Numbered from the stretch's first letter, positions 23,701 through 36,400 are shown. The stretch: DNA of 64,000 nucleotides from Trebouxia sp. TZW2008 (GCA_002118135.1 BDIU01000116.1:1-64000); one strand, 5' to 3'. Numbers and translations are program-made. Notes: generated from the letters alone by a model not told the origin.

Positions 23701-26700
23701 TATAGCATATATGATCCTGTGTCCTGCAAGAAGTACTGATATAGCATTTGCTGCTCTGCAATCTGTGCTTACATTGTCTCTGTTATGCAGGCAGACAAGC
23801 TGATCAGGGAGCTTCAGAGCAGCAACAGACTATTGAAGAGTGAGCTGCAGGCTACCACCACTTCCTTCAAGCAGGCTTTACACGCTGCACAAACCATGCT
23901 TGATACAGGTCAGGCCCTGAGTATGCTGTGTGCTGTGATGCATTCCCTGAGCTGCATGGCTGCTGCACATGATGACACCTCGTCCTTGTAGCAGGCTCTG
24001 CAAGTTGCACAGATCGTGCTTCATACCAGTTAGGCCCTGAATGCTCATTGCTTTGCGATATAGGTCAGGCCTTGAATCAATGCTCTGTGTATTCCGATGC
24101 ATTCCCGACAACGCGTAAATTGAGGGCCTGAGTTGTATCAAACATGGTCTGTCAAGCATGCAGAGCCTGCTTGACATCATGATGCAGCATAGGGAGTGCA
24201 CACATCATGATGTCAAACAGGCTCTGTATGCTTGACAGACCATGTTTGATACAACTCACGCCATCAACCACACGTCGTGGTGTACAATCATCCCATGCTG
24301 CAGCAGTGCCACACATGAGGTGTACAATCACATTCCCATGCTGCAGCATTGCCACATCTGTAACACGTGTGTCCCGTGGTGGCTGTACTGTTTTACAACT
24401 AAGTTTGCGATTATTTCTACACCCAAGATGAGTAGAACATTGAGATTGAGAAAATGTGTGGACTGCTTGTATGTGATCTATGCAGTTTCCTCCTGAACTG
24501 AGCAATGCTCATCCGTGCTTGCTCTCAGCTTGCGCACAGTATTGAGTTTGATAGCTGAAGGCAATTTGTCAGGTCTGCCTTGAGGAGCATTCTAGCGGCA
24601 CTTTTGTGATTCCTGGCTCAGTGGGACAAGGCACCTTGCCTTCCCAATTTGGAGCTTGCGCTTGCAGCGCTGTATCCTTGAAATTGCATAGCTTGCTAAA
24701 GAGTTGTGGCAACAGTTTGAGTCATCCTCGTGAGCTTGTTTTCTGCAGCTGAGGAGCGTGACCTGGAGACTATAGACGATGAAGAGGCTCAGGAGGACGA
24801 AGAAGAGGGGGAGGAGGAAGAAGATGAAGAGGAGGAGGAGGATGAAGCAGAACAGGAGTCTGAGGCTGTGTCCAGTGCAAGCAAGCCTGACCAGCAAGCG
24901 GATAAAGGAAAGCCTTCTCCAACACCACCATCATTCCTGCAAGGGGCCAAACCATATCCTATCACCTCTGGTCTTGCTGAGGCCAAATCAACAGCAGCAG
25001 AAAGCCAATCAGGGTCTGCACCTTCTGGCACCGTTGAAATTGCTAAAGTGGCAGACGGCAAACTAGGGTCTGTACCTTCTGAGGTTGCTGAAACTGCTGA
25101 AGGGAAGCCCACAGCACCAGCAGAAGAGCAGGGCAACAAGATCGTTGGTCAGGGCAACTCTGTCTCAGCAGCTGCAAGTGATTCCAATAAATCCAAGGGT
25201 GTGCCTGCAAGTGGACCACAGCAAAATTCTGTTCAAGCAGCAGCAAGCGGCTCCAGTGACACAAAGGGTGTAGCTGCAAGTGGGCAGCAGGCACAGGTCA
25301 CTGGTCAAGGCAAACAGCCAAGCTCTATCTCAGCAGCTGCAGGTGGCTCTAGCAACACAAAGGCTGCTGCTGCAAATGGGCTACAGCCAAACCCTACTTC
25401 AGCAGCAGCAAGTGGTTCTAGCGATGCAAAGGGTGCTGTTGGAAGTGAGCTACAGCAGAACCCTATTTCAGCAGCTGCAAGCGGCTCTAGCGATGCAAAT
25501 GGTGCTGCTGCAAGTGGCTTACAACAGAAGCCTACTTCAGCAGCTGCGAGTGGCTCTAGTGATACAAGGGGTACCGCTGCAAGTGGGCCACAGCAGAAAC
25601 CTGTACAAGCAGCAGCAAGTGGCTCCAGTGATTCAAAGGGTATTCCAGCAGCAGCAAATAGCTCTACTGACACAAGGGGCATAGCTGCAAGTGAACTGCC
25701 AAAACAGGTCACTGGTCAAGGCAAACAGCAGCAGTCGCTTTCAGCGGCTGCAGCACCAGCAGAGAAGCAGAGCAAGCCGATCACTGGCCAAAGCAGACAG
25801 CAGAACCCTGTTCCAGCAGTTGCAAGTGGCTCTGGTGGTGCAAAAGGTGCTGCTGCTGCAAGTGGGCCTCAGCAGAGGCCTGTTCAAGCAGCAGCAAGTG
25901 GTTCCAGTGATACAAACAGTGTGCCTGTGATTGGGCAGCAGGCACAGGTCACTGGTCAAGGCAAACAGCCAAGCTCTATCTCAGCAGCTGCAAGCGACTC
26001 TAGTGTTGCAAAGGGTGCCGCTGCAAGTGGGCCTCAGCAGAAAGCTGTTCAAGCAGCAGCAAGTGGCTCTACTGACACAAAATGCGTAGCTGCAAATGGG
26101 CCACAGCAGAACCCTACTTCAGCAGCTGCAAGTCTCCCTAGCGATGCAAAGGGTGCAGCTGCAAGTGGGCTGCAGGGACAGGTCACTGGTCAAGGCAAAC
26201 AGCAGCAATTGGTTTCAGCAGCTGCAGCACCAGCAAAGGAGCAGAGCAGCCTGATCAGTAGTCAAAACAAACAGCAGGGCTCTGCTTCAGCAGCTGCAAA
26301 AGGCTCCAGTGACACAAAGTTTGTGGCTGCAAACAGGCCACAGGGACAAACGCTTGAATCTGCAACCTCAAGCAATGCCCGCCAACAGAGCACCGTGACT
26401 GCAGCCTCACCCAGTAGTCCCCCAGCCAGCAGACCCTGGTCTTCAGGTGTGTTGACTGTGCCAGTCATTTCACAGGATTTGGGGTGTATCACAGCTGTTG
26501 CCCTTTCTGTGCCACAGCTTGGACTGCAGCTTGCAATGCTTCTTTGGGCGCAGTACTGTTGCTGCATCAGTCAATGAGCTGATCTGGGCTGCAGCTTGCA
26601 GAGCCTCATTGGGACTGCAGCAGCTATCTTTCCAACATCATCTAAGATCACTGTCTGGCGCATTCCCACCATGTGCATCTGGTCAACAGGCCCGTCGCAC

Positions 26701-28401
26701 AAAAGGGCAACAGTTTTAGGCCATTGCCTTGTCTTGTAGAACAACCAATGCCTGACCGTCGGTGATGTGCTGTAATGCAGGTCCATCTGAGCCAAAAAGT
26801 GCGTCAGGAAAGTCGCCTACAGGCCCATTGGGCCCTGCTAGGGCTGCAACAAAACGGTCTGTCATGAAGGGCAGGGCAGCAGAGCGCCCTTTTCTCAGAG
26901 GCAGGGCTGCAGCGAAAGGCCCTGCCCTGCAGAGCAAGGCCACTGCAGACAGCCTTGATGAGTCATCCAGTGCAGCTGAGTTTGAGAGCCAGCCTCAGTT
27001 GACAGATCTGCCCAAGCATGGCAAGCCTGAACACAATGCTGAGTCACATGGAGCTGCTTCACCACCACAGGTACAGTATCAGAAGCTTTTTACATGCCTG
27101 CTTCACGCCCTGTGAACTGACACCAAAGTATTTTCTGACTCTGTTGTCCTCGTCAGAGTTGCATGTAAGCAAGTTCACTCTGTTATGCCATCTTGTGTTG
27201 CAGAGACATATCAGGTGCGGAGTGACAGTGTGATCATGTCTTGTCCATATCCTCTGCAACTGTCGGCTGGTGCTCAATGACATGCGCAAGAAACAAACTG
27301 TTGTCTTGTCATCAACAACTTGTCATCTCAAACTGGGATAGCATGTCAGCACCATTGCAGTGTCAACTTGCAGAGATACATAGTGCATGTCTGAACACGA
27401 CAGAGACAGCTGTAGTTCTCTTGTGTGATGAGTTGCTTGCACTACCATGTTTGTGTCCCTGCGAGCAGCACATCATCCAGAAGCAAACAAGCTGTGTATG
27501 TGTTTCAAGGCCTTGAACTGTGTCTCAACGCAGGTTTCGCTAACATGTGAATGAAGGTTGACTGAACCGGCTGAAAGCTGTTTGTTTCGCATGTAGATGT
27601 TGTGCAATTTGGCAGTCGCAGGAATGTTGACAGCATGTCATTGCATGGTCAGCCATTCTGAACTCTTGTGAGGTGGCCTGAGTTCACTCAGCACACTTGA
27701 GCACCTGCAGTGTGACTCTCTTTGCCCTGCAGGCACCTGGTACCTTTCCAGATTCACAAGAACCAGAGCAATACTTTGAGACCCTCAAAAAGGATCAGAG
27801 TTCTGGCACGCAGCTTGAGACAAGTCGCACAGCTGTGCCTGCTCCCACCGAAGAAACAAATGAAGCTGCCTCTCAGGCCCCAGCTGTTGAGAAAAAGAGC
27901 AAGCCAGCAGACCAAGACTCTGGTGCGCGACAGCATTGCAATATCCTGCTTTCAAGATTTCGTGATATCACATCTCAATAACGGCTGTCAATCTATAGCT
28001 GCGCTGCAAAACGCCAATCGGCCAACAGGACACAGCATGTCATCAGGCATCATCATGTTTGATTATGTACCCAGAGGCAGCCAAGAATCAGGTGCAACTT
28101 CTGATGCATATGTTGATGCTGCAGCTTGGACACTGAAGTAATATGCTGGAATGTGTATAGCCAGTCTTGACAGACTTTTGCTGTTGTAGGTTTTGGAATA
28201 CCAGCTGGCAAGGAGCTTGAGACAGGCAAGCAGGCCATTCCTGAGAAACCTGACGCATCAAAGCCAGTAGCAGATGCCTCTCAACAGCCAAAGGCTAGGC
28301 CACCTAATGGGCAACTGAAGCGTAGTAAGAATGGTGTTTCAAACACGGTAGCGTCAGCTGTACCTTCAACGAAAGGCCTGTCTGGCGCAACTAGTAGATA
28401 G
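20725..28401 (+). CDS. CBM20 starch-binding, coiled-coil, repeat-rich protein
   Basis: Function unknown; probably a starch-associated scaffold. Eleven exons joined in phase: 20725-20998, 21068-21511, 21852-22030, 22586-22677, 22947-23040, 23305-23379, 23791-23908, 24749-26446, 26781-27070, 27733-27922, 28190-28401 (1221 residues). The N-terminus is Arg/Ser-rich and may be a plastid transit peptide; the start is uncertain, and the first 69-base intron could be retained in frame. A CBM20 domain (about 213-330) shows VQFWLTFHA, GSHKNLGSW, LKWTEGDRWHAEITLP, EYKYVLLD and VFDNWEG. Coiled coil follows (about 332-425), then a run of Asp/Glu (about 434-463), about 15 repeats of roughly 25 residues (about 556-960), and a basic Ala/Pro/Lys-rich tail. 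The CBM20 plus coiled-coil layout recalls Chlamydomonas SAGA1/SAGA2 pyrenoid proteins; that link is inference from architecture, and no Rubisco-binding motif was confirmed. Confidence 0.8.
24130..24257. repeat. 55-base inverted repeat made from an exon edge
   Basis: Arms 24130-24184 and 24203-24257 are reverse complements with 2 mismatches, around an 18-base loop. They lie in the intron after exon 23791-23908. The arm in direct orientation is a copy of that exon's 3' end (the QALHAAQTMLDT segment), and the other arm is the same copy inverted. The pre-mRNA would fold into a long hairpin here. Confidence 0.85.
25140..26350 (+). repeat. Coding tandem repeat of about 25 codons
   Basis: Roughly 15 degenerate units built on AAASGSSDTKGxAASGxQQ run through one exon of the CBM20 gene. 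A spacer QVTGQGKQ recurs near 25294, 25700, 25944 and 26180, marking a higher-order period of several units. Divergence is mostly substitution, with the frame kept. Confidence 0.85.
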
Positions 28402-29147
28402 ACAGTACACAAGTGGCCCACAAGCAACCTCAGACTTGTGACACAGTCACTGTGAAGCTGCCAGGCGTTAGTTGTGGTAGGCATGATTTTGAGCTTGCTC
28501 TGTATGTTTATAGTCTCTGAGCAAGCCTTGATTGCTTCGAGCCATATGTGTACTGACTGTACTGAGTAGATTGGTAAGTAGCTCACATTCAGTCAGCAAT
28601 CTGACTGATGCTTGCATGCTGGGGCATGTAGACATCTCAAGCATACTTATTCATGCATGCTACACAATTGCACTGCTGCACCAGCGTTTTATCAAGCCGA
28701 TAAGACCTCTTGACGTGTTCAGCGGAATATGCACAGACTCGGAGTGTGGGTTGGCAGATTGCTGCAGACAAGGAGATGCTGCAGGTGTGTGCCAGCGTGC
28801 CAGACATATGAAAAGGCCCGAGTGCACCACAGACACCTCATGTCAGACCTGCTACATGGCAAACCTGCTTGCTGGCTTCGTTGCGTGTGCTGTCTGACGC
28901 TGTTGCCAAGTCGAATCAGAAAAGCTAAACGCCACAGGCTACAATCGGCGCGCCTCGACACACAACATTTCTTGCAAGTGAAGCTGAGGCACCGAGCATC
29001 CTACCGGATGCTAGGGCGCAAGACTCAGTGTCCGCAGGCCCGCGCAAGAAATTTTGCTTCGAGCGGCAAAATCGAGTTTGAACGAGAGTCGCTCACACAC
29101 ACGCACCGACTAGCGGGAATAAAGTATTGGTATCAGAGGAAAGGAAG
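28402..29147. other. Intergenic region, CBM20 gene to small membrane-protein gene
   Basis: It holds the 3' region of the CBM20 gene and the upstream region of the next gene. An AATAAAG-like A/T element lies near 29117. No other gene was recognised. Confidence 0.4.
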
Positions 29148-29282
29148 ATGGCGCGAGGGACTGTACACCGGAAGGTGTCCAGCAATCGTATTGGCGCAGC
29201 AAAACTGCTGCAAACTTTCCCGTCGCGTCAAAGCTCCTTGCATACCTCAGAACCGTCGGCTCTTCACCCCTCTGTTGGCTAA
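29148..29282 (+). other. Possible upstream ORF before the 72-residue protein
   Basis: A 44-codon reading frame starts at ATG 29148 (aagATGG, good context) and ends with TAA at 29280-29282, six bases before the main ATG at 29289. If transcribed, it would limit initiation at the main start. The peptide is Ser/Arg-rich, and its real translation is unproven. Confidence 0.35.
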
Positions 29283-29288
29283 GTCACA

Positions 29289-29813
29289 ATGGCAAACGGA
29301 AACCAGGACGACACCCTGAAGTGGGTAAGTAATCACGATATCGAGGGAACATTGTCCTGCGATCTTGTCATTACGCGCGCGCAAGCAGGTCATAGCAGCC
29401 TAGCATGAGCTTCTAGTTTCCACATGTGAAGCATGCTCGTGCGCCACACTTTCAAAATGCAGGATTGTCGCAGATCTAGAAGTTCGTGCCTCGTCAGCTG
29501 ATGCGCTGCTCTGCAGGTTCTGATCGCCGGAGCCGTCATTGCCGGTGGCTTCATCTTGTACAACATCATCCAGAATGACCCCGAGGCCAAGAGGGCCTTG
29601 AAGGACGCCAAGGGTAAAGGCCAAATAAGCGCTTTCTCCTTGCATCTACTTTCTCCAACCACTGTCTGCATAGTTGCTGCTATCATTTTCGCAGTACAAC
29701 TATTCATCCTATTTGTCGATGCAGGTCAGGCCAAGGGTGCCTGGAGTGAGGCCAAGGGACAGGCCAAGGGTGCATACAATGAGGCCAAGGGCGATGTCCA
29801 GAGAAACACCTAG
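29289..29813 (+). CDS. Small single-span membrane protein with LEA-like 11-mer repeats
   Basis: Function not recognised. Three exons, 29289-29324, 29520-29613 and 29725-29813, joined in phase give 72 residues. After 12 polar residues comes one membrane span (about 13-31, LIAGAVIAGGFILYNII). A soluble tail follows with two exact-length 11-residue repeats (AKGQAKGAWSE, AKGQAKGAYNE) and related AKG steps. Such Ala/Lys/Gly/Glu 11-mers are typical of group 3 LEA and CsbD-like stress proteins, which form amphipathic helices and protect proteins or membranes on drying. A membrane-anchored stress protein is therefore a reasonable inference. The donor of exon 1 is a perfect GTAAGT. Confidence 0.8.
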
Positions 29814-30461
29814 ACACAGTGTTGCATAGCTTTGTGTTGTGCTGAAGCTCTGTGATGTAACTAGCAGAGCACTCTTGCTGTCCGATCACCCTGTGAGCTG
29901 GGGGTGCTTTGCATGCTTCATGTCTTCCGTGTTGCTAATAACAAGCAGTACCTCACCCAGTGCAATTTGCCTCGCAGGCCATCATGCCTTGCTGATGGCT
30001 GAGTCTAACACATGGCACGAAAATATCACATATTGCACTACTGATTCGAGATTGACAGAAGCTGCAGACACCATATGCATAAGCACACACACTTTCTGGT
30101 TGTCACAGTTGCATCGCGAAGCCAGGGCTGCAATTATGTGCAACAAATTGTTATGCACTGCAGCCATCTCATCATTGCATGAAACTGTGATTTCATGATG
30201 GACAAGCACAGATGACCGACACTCACTCTTCCAGTCTGATTGAACTACATCGACGTCTCAGGACTCGTAATTGGCACATATCAGAAACTTTGTCAGACAG
30301 CTCACTCTCACTGGTCTTGAACGCTCTACTCTCAAGCTGACATCACAAACGCTCAACAAGATTCATTGGGCTATGCCTGCACAGGCTGTGGTCTTAAGTA
30401 GCATTGCTGCAGGCCTGCAGCACTTGGACTGATGGGAACTCAACGTGAGCCTCAGAAAATC
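29814..30461. other. Convergent 3' region, LEA-like gene and KASII
   Basis: A TGTAA signal at 29856-29860 serves the plus-strand gene. No further gene was recognised before the KASII stop at 30462-30464. Confidence 0.45.
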
Positions 30462-33400
30462 TCAGGAAGAATATTTCCGGAACAGAATGCATGAGTTATG
30501 ACCTCCAAAACCAAATGAATTTGACAGAGCAACATTAATGTCATGCTGCTGCTTTTTGGGGCCAACCAAAATGTTCAGGTCCACATCTTCCTCAGGATCT
30601 TCCAAATTCAGGTTGGGGTGCAATTTACCTGCAAGACGGCAATGAAAGCTTTACACACACATTGCAGCTTCAAGCAATAATTACATGTCCAGACTACATG
30701 ACATTCTGCACAGAAGAAGGGTCACTTTTATGCATAATGTCTATCTTGTCATCCATTGCTGAAGCACCAACAAACCCGCTACATCTGGACATGTCACGCA
30801 TTGGCATACAGCAAGCATGACGGATGAGCCTGACTTGTCTGCATAGCTTGTGTGACAGCGACTGCTTCTACAGCACCAGCTGCGCCAAGCATGTCAGGTA
30901 TCACACTGCTTCCAACACTGAGCAGAGTCATCAAACCTCACTAGCCAGCACGTGAATGATGATGATACTGATGTCATGTGGGGCTGACCTGTTTGCATAG
31001 CTTGTATGACAGCAACTGCTTCTACAGCACCAGCAGCACCCAGCAGGTGTCCAATCATGCTCTTGGTGCTGTTGATGCGCACATGGTCTCCAGGCAAAGC
31101 ATTCCTGATAGCTCTGTACTCTGCCATGTCACCTGCAAGACAAGTGCTTTCTGAAAGAGCTACTGAAAGACAAAACTCCTCTGAAAAATGTGAATCAAGC
31201 AGGTGTCCAATCATGCTCTTGGTGCTGTTGATGCGCGCAAGCTCTCCAGGCAAGGCATTTCCGATAGCTCTGTACTCTGCCATGTCACCTGCAAAATGCA
31301 CGTGTACTGGGAGGACTGATTTTGCGAGTAGAGAATGGTTCCGTGTAGCAGAATGGGCGAAGGGTGAGAAGCCTAGGACTGCATCTTAGATTGTGCTATT
31401 TGGTCATCCTCAGCTTGACAGTGCACATTGTGATGGCGTCGCAGCTTTTTCCTTGTATGGGAAAAGCAATGGGTGTAGGTGCCTATTTGCAAACAGCATG
31501 CATTACATGAGCGCTAGGATGACTCAATACAGACTGAATGACATCAAAGCGGGTCGGCCAGCAGGTCCATCCACCAAGCAGACGAACAGCTGCCATACTG
31601 GAAAACATAGACAGCTGTCCAGATGCTGAAAATGTCAGGAGTTGACAACAGATTTACACACAGGCATATGCATTTGCAGCTGTGCATGCAGTCATGCAGT
31701 TGCCGTGCCACATTTATACAGCCATGCAGTAGCCATGCAGTGTGTATACAGCCATGCAGTAGCCATGCCAACACAGGCAGGCAGCACAGCAAGGGGACTG
31801 AGTGCATACCAACAGGTGTTGATGTTCCATGAGCATTGACGTAGCTTACATCCTGGGGCTGTACTCCAGAGTCCGCCAAGCCCCTGCACCACCACACTCT
31901 GTCAAATGTTTTGCATGATCGCATATGTATGCGTAACGTTTGTCTGAATGATGGCTGTTTTCCAAGTCACACCCTGAGATTGCACTGCAGACTCTGCAAA
32001 GCCCCTGCACCTCTTCATGACAAACATACAGGGAATCAACGATGAGTCGTACGGGTTTCGAGATGATAGCGATTGTGCAACAAAATTATCACAGGCACCT
32101 CTTTTTGTCATGCCCACTTTGAGGCAGACTTTTAGGGCTGGCAGTTGTCTACATTACCAGGACGCAAAGAGAGAGAAACCATCGTGTACTCCTTGATTGT
32201 TGTACAATATGTAAAACACGCAGTTTATGCGGCACATATGATCAGCCTTGTCGGCTTGGTCAAGCACATGAGCTGTTTCTTTCTTTCTTCATCAAGTACC
32301 GCAAAATGATGTGATTCTCATTGGATTTTGCATCTCACCATGCTATGCACATGCCAACACCTCAGCCGTCTGGCAGGGACTCTGTCATGTTGTATGCGCC
32401 GCATGCGACTCTGCCTCCCCGGTACTTAAAATCTTTCTGTGACTTGTAAGAACACTCTCCAAACACAGCACGTCTCTTCTATTTGAAGTTCTGACCTGTC
32501 TATACACATGCTGACGCCTTGGCCATCTGGCAGGGGCTCTGTCATGTTGTATACATCACAGGTAATGCTGCCTCCTAGATACTAACTTCTCTTCATAACT
32601 GGAAAGAGTTTGCATCTATGATCTGTTCCTTGCCTTGTCAAGTCTCACCTTTCTATACACATGCTGACGCCTCGGCCATCTGGCAGGGGCTCTGTCATGT
32701 TGTAAGCGTCGCATGTGAAGCTGCCTCCTAGGTACTCCGCCAGTATGTGGGCACCTCGCGCCTTTGCATGTTCCAATTCTTCAAGAACAAGAACACCTGC
32801 ATTGCATGAAAAAGTAAGCATGATGCAGGCATGCCATTGTTGCATTGTTTTTCATTTGTGGCTAACAGGATACAATCTGCAAGACCTTAAACATCCAGAC
32901 TGCCTGCACTCCCATCATTGCACGTCTTTGCCATTGTTGATTTATGGTTTGCAAGCTCTCGCGGAATCAGAATGCCTACAATCATGCAAATCATTTGTAA
33001 ATTTGCCAGTATGTTAAACCACGACTTTGACACCTGCGCTCTGCTTGCATGCAAGCCCTTCATCTCAACATTGCGCGTTTGCATTTGCACCATTGCATGT
33101 CTGCAAAGCTCGTCCTGCTCCAGAACAGGCACAGAACAGCTGCAATCAGAAAGGTCATCAAGAGTTCACCTTCTCCCTCGCCCATGAGAAAGCCATCCCG
33201 ATTTTTGTCCCAGGGTCCAGAAGCTTTTGTGGGCTCAGCATTGCGGTGAAACAGGACGTGGCATGCAACCAACAACTGAAGTCAAGGTGCTTTTCTGTTT
33301 GACAGCAGCCCAGACCAAAAGGCGTTAGGATTTTGGCTGTCCTTCGCCCTTGACAAAGCCATTGCTGCTTGTGTCTCAGGGTCTTGAATCTGTTGTAGGT

Positions 33401-36400
33401 TCAGCATTGCAGGTAGGCAGGGCTCGGCATGCACAAAAAAACGGAAGTGCGTGTGCTTTTCTTTCTGACAGCAGCCGAGACCAAAAGGGATTAGGATTTC
33501 ACCTGCACCCTCGCCCATGACAAAGCCATCTCGGTTCTTGTCCCAAGGCCGAGAGGCTTTTGTGGGTTCAGCATTGCGATTAGACAACGCCCTACAAGCA
33601 ATGAAGCCCCCTACTCCTGAAGGGATGATAGCTGCTTCTGAACCCCCTGCCAGCATCAGGTCAGCCTCCCCTCTCTGAATGTGCTCTGCCGCACTGCATC
33701 ACCACCAAATTCCGTGAAACTCATTCATGCCAGATGTTGAGCACAAGCTTGTAAAGTGGCTCAAGCTTGTTAACTTGAGATTGTTGTTGCCAGTGGCGCA
33801 ACCGTGTGTTTTGGGCCCATAGAGCATCAACATGAACACCATGAGAATTGTGTTTCACAGGGAGAAAGGCTTACTTGAGGATGCAGTAATTGCCAGCAGC
33901 ACAAGCAGTGAAGGTGTGGTAGTTGAGCCCCATGAAACCCGAATCTTGTGAAACCCAAAATCTCAGTACTGGGACAACATGTGATTCATCAGGAAGCGCT
34001 ATATGACAGGGACAAAGGCTTGGGTGTACACAATACAGCAGAAGGCTCACTAGAGGATGCAGTAGTTGCCAGTAGCACAGGCAGTGGAAACGTTGTAGTT
34101 GGGTCCCATGAAGCCAACACAGTTGTTGTACACTGACACTCGTTTTTGCAGACGCAGATGGTCAAACATGCTTGAGTGAAAGCTTATGAGACAAGTTACA
34201 GCAGAACTTGTGTCTACAAAGCCACAACTGGTATGGCTTACTTGAGGATGCAGTAGTTGCCGGTAGCACAAGCAGTGGAGACATTGTAGTTGGGCCCCAT
34301 GAATCCTAGGTCCATGGCCAGCAGCGCGCTGCTCATGTTGGTGATGGCAAACGGTATGCAGAAGGGGTTCATCTTCTTGAAGGACTGCAGTGCGCACAGA
34401 TTTTCACATTGACCATTGCACTTTCCAATCAAATGAGTGCTAGACAGGCTCAGCAGACCCAGCTAGGTGTGTACTGGAGCAATCGCATGTCTCCAACCAG
34501 TTCGATCCTGTGCTAATTTTAAAACATCTGAGATGAGCATGGCGGCTGAAAGTAAATCCAGTCAGCTGAATTGGTGCTTGAGTCGCTGTAGTGATGCCAC
34601 CACAGCACTTCAAGGCTGACTTGACAAGAATGGAAAAGACATTGTCAGGAAACAAACAATGTCTTACTTGCACCTTGTGTACATCGTCTATTTCACCCTG
34701 TGTTTAGCATAGGCAAGAGCATGAATGACGGGATGGCATATGAATAGATATGGACAAATGACCTACCTTTAGTGACAAGTCCTCAACAGCTTGTGCAAAG
34801 GTTTGCATGCCGCCCATTGCTGTGCCTATCAGAATGCCTGCTCGCATCTTGTCTACATTGTCTATGTGGTCCTTCTCTATCGCTATGCCAGCCGCTTGCA
34901 ACGCCTACAGCACACAGCAAGCACGTGATGTAACGATGACAAAGACTTATCACACATGCTATGTGATCGTTTTCTATCACTAGGCCAGCAGCTCGTAATG
35001 CCTACAGCACATAGCCAGCACATAATGCTATCATGACAATGGTGTTGTGACACATGCTGGCGCAAGTGCTAGGTGTGTATGACCAATCACAACGCCTGCT
35101 CGCATCTTGTCTATATGGTCCTTTGCTATTGCTATGCCAGCAGCCTGTAGCGCCTACAGCACACAGCAAACACGTGATGTAATGATGACAAAGACTTATC
35201 ACACATGCTATGTGATCGTTCTCTATCACTAGGCCAGCAGCTTGAAATGCCTACAGCACAAGGCCAGCACATAATGTTATTATAACCATGGAGTTGTTCC
35301 ACATGCTGGCGCAAGTGCTAGGTGTGTATGACCAATCACAACGCCTGCTCACATCTTATCTACATTGTCTATATGGTCCTTCTCTATTGCTATGCCAGCA
35401 GCCTGTAACGCCTACAGCACACAGCAAACACATGAGGGAACGCATGCACAGCGGCTTGTTTGCTCTCTGAGCTTTGTGCCGTTTGATGCATGCAGCTTGT
35501 AATGCCTGCAGTACTCAGCAAGCATATGTCATGCGTGGTGTTGCACGTGCAACAGCAATTTCTGCGGTCTCTGAGCATCTTTCCATTTCATGCATGCAGC
35601 TTGAACATCTGCAGCACACAGCAAGCACATGGTCTGCGCACACTTGTGGTTGCATCTGCTCTTTTGCTTTCTCAGCATCTCAACGCGGGATATGGATGCT
35701 GAAGCCCATGCAGAGCAGCTTGTCTTAATCTGGCGCTTGTCACCTGCTTGCAACCTGTACCCTACTGTCGCCTATGCAAAACCTGCCTGTAACCTGCCTG
35801 TAACCTGCTTGTAACCTGCCTGTGACCTGCTTCTAACCTGCCTGTAACCTGCTTGTAACCTGCCATATACATACAATCTGCATGTAACCTATGAAACCAG
35901 TTGACCTGTTGCACAGGACAGAGTTTGACTGCCCAATTTAATCCAATTGCCGTGCAGGATGAGCACTATGCTGACTCTAAGGTATTGCAGACAAATGAAA
36001 GCCTGGGTGGCTTATGTGCTGCTATCCAGCATGGAGCCGCATTTGCAATGCAGCAAGGTTTGGGACTAACACATGCTAAGGAATCAGGGCAGCAGCTAAC
36101 GACATGCCACAGTGCATCGTCAGCGTCATAAGCAGCGCATGCAGAACACTTTGCTCTCTTGAGTAAGAAATACAGCAAAGCTTCATTGTCATGCCGTGGT
36201 AACTCACAGGTGCTTGGTGTGTGTTGTCCTAACCCTGATTTGCTTTTAAGGGCATAGAATGCACTGATGCAGATGTGCAGGTACAATCAGACCAGGCTGC
36301 ACAGTTCAGACTTGTGCAAGCTGAGGCAGAAGTGGCGCCTTCTGGCAGTGTCTTCTGGACACCGCTACTTTATCAGCTATGACAATCCTGTAACTTGCAG

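Noticed and set aside
24777..25690. Long open frames on other strands or frames of the CBM20 repeat exon
   Set aside because: They mirror the low-complexity coding repeat and have no independent similarity or start context.
31195..31292. Second functional KASII exon or a second KASII gene
   Set aside because: The copy breaks off before a donor and fits the junction-duplication pattern; one complete exon set gives a full-length protein.
35780..35864. CRISPR-like repeat array
   Set aside because: Direct head-to-tail 11-base units without spacers, inside an intron of a eukaryotic gene.
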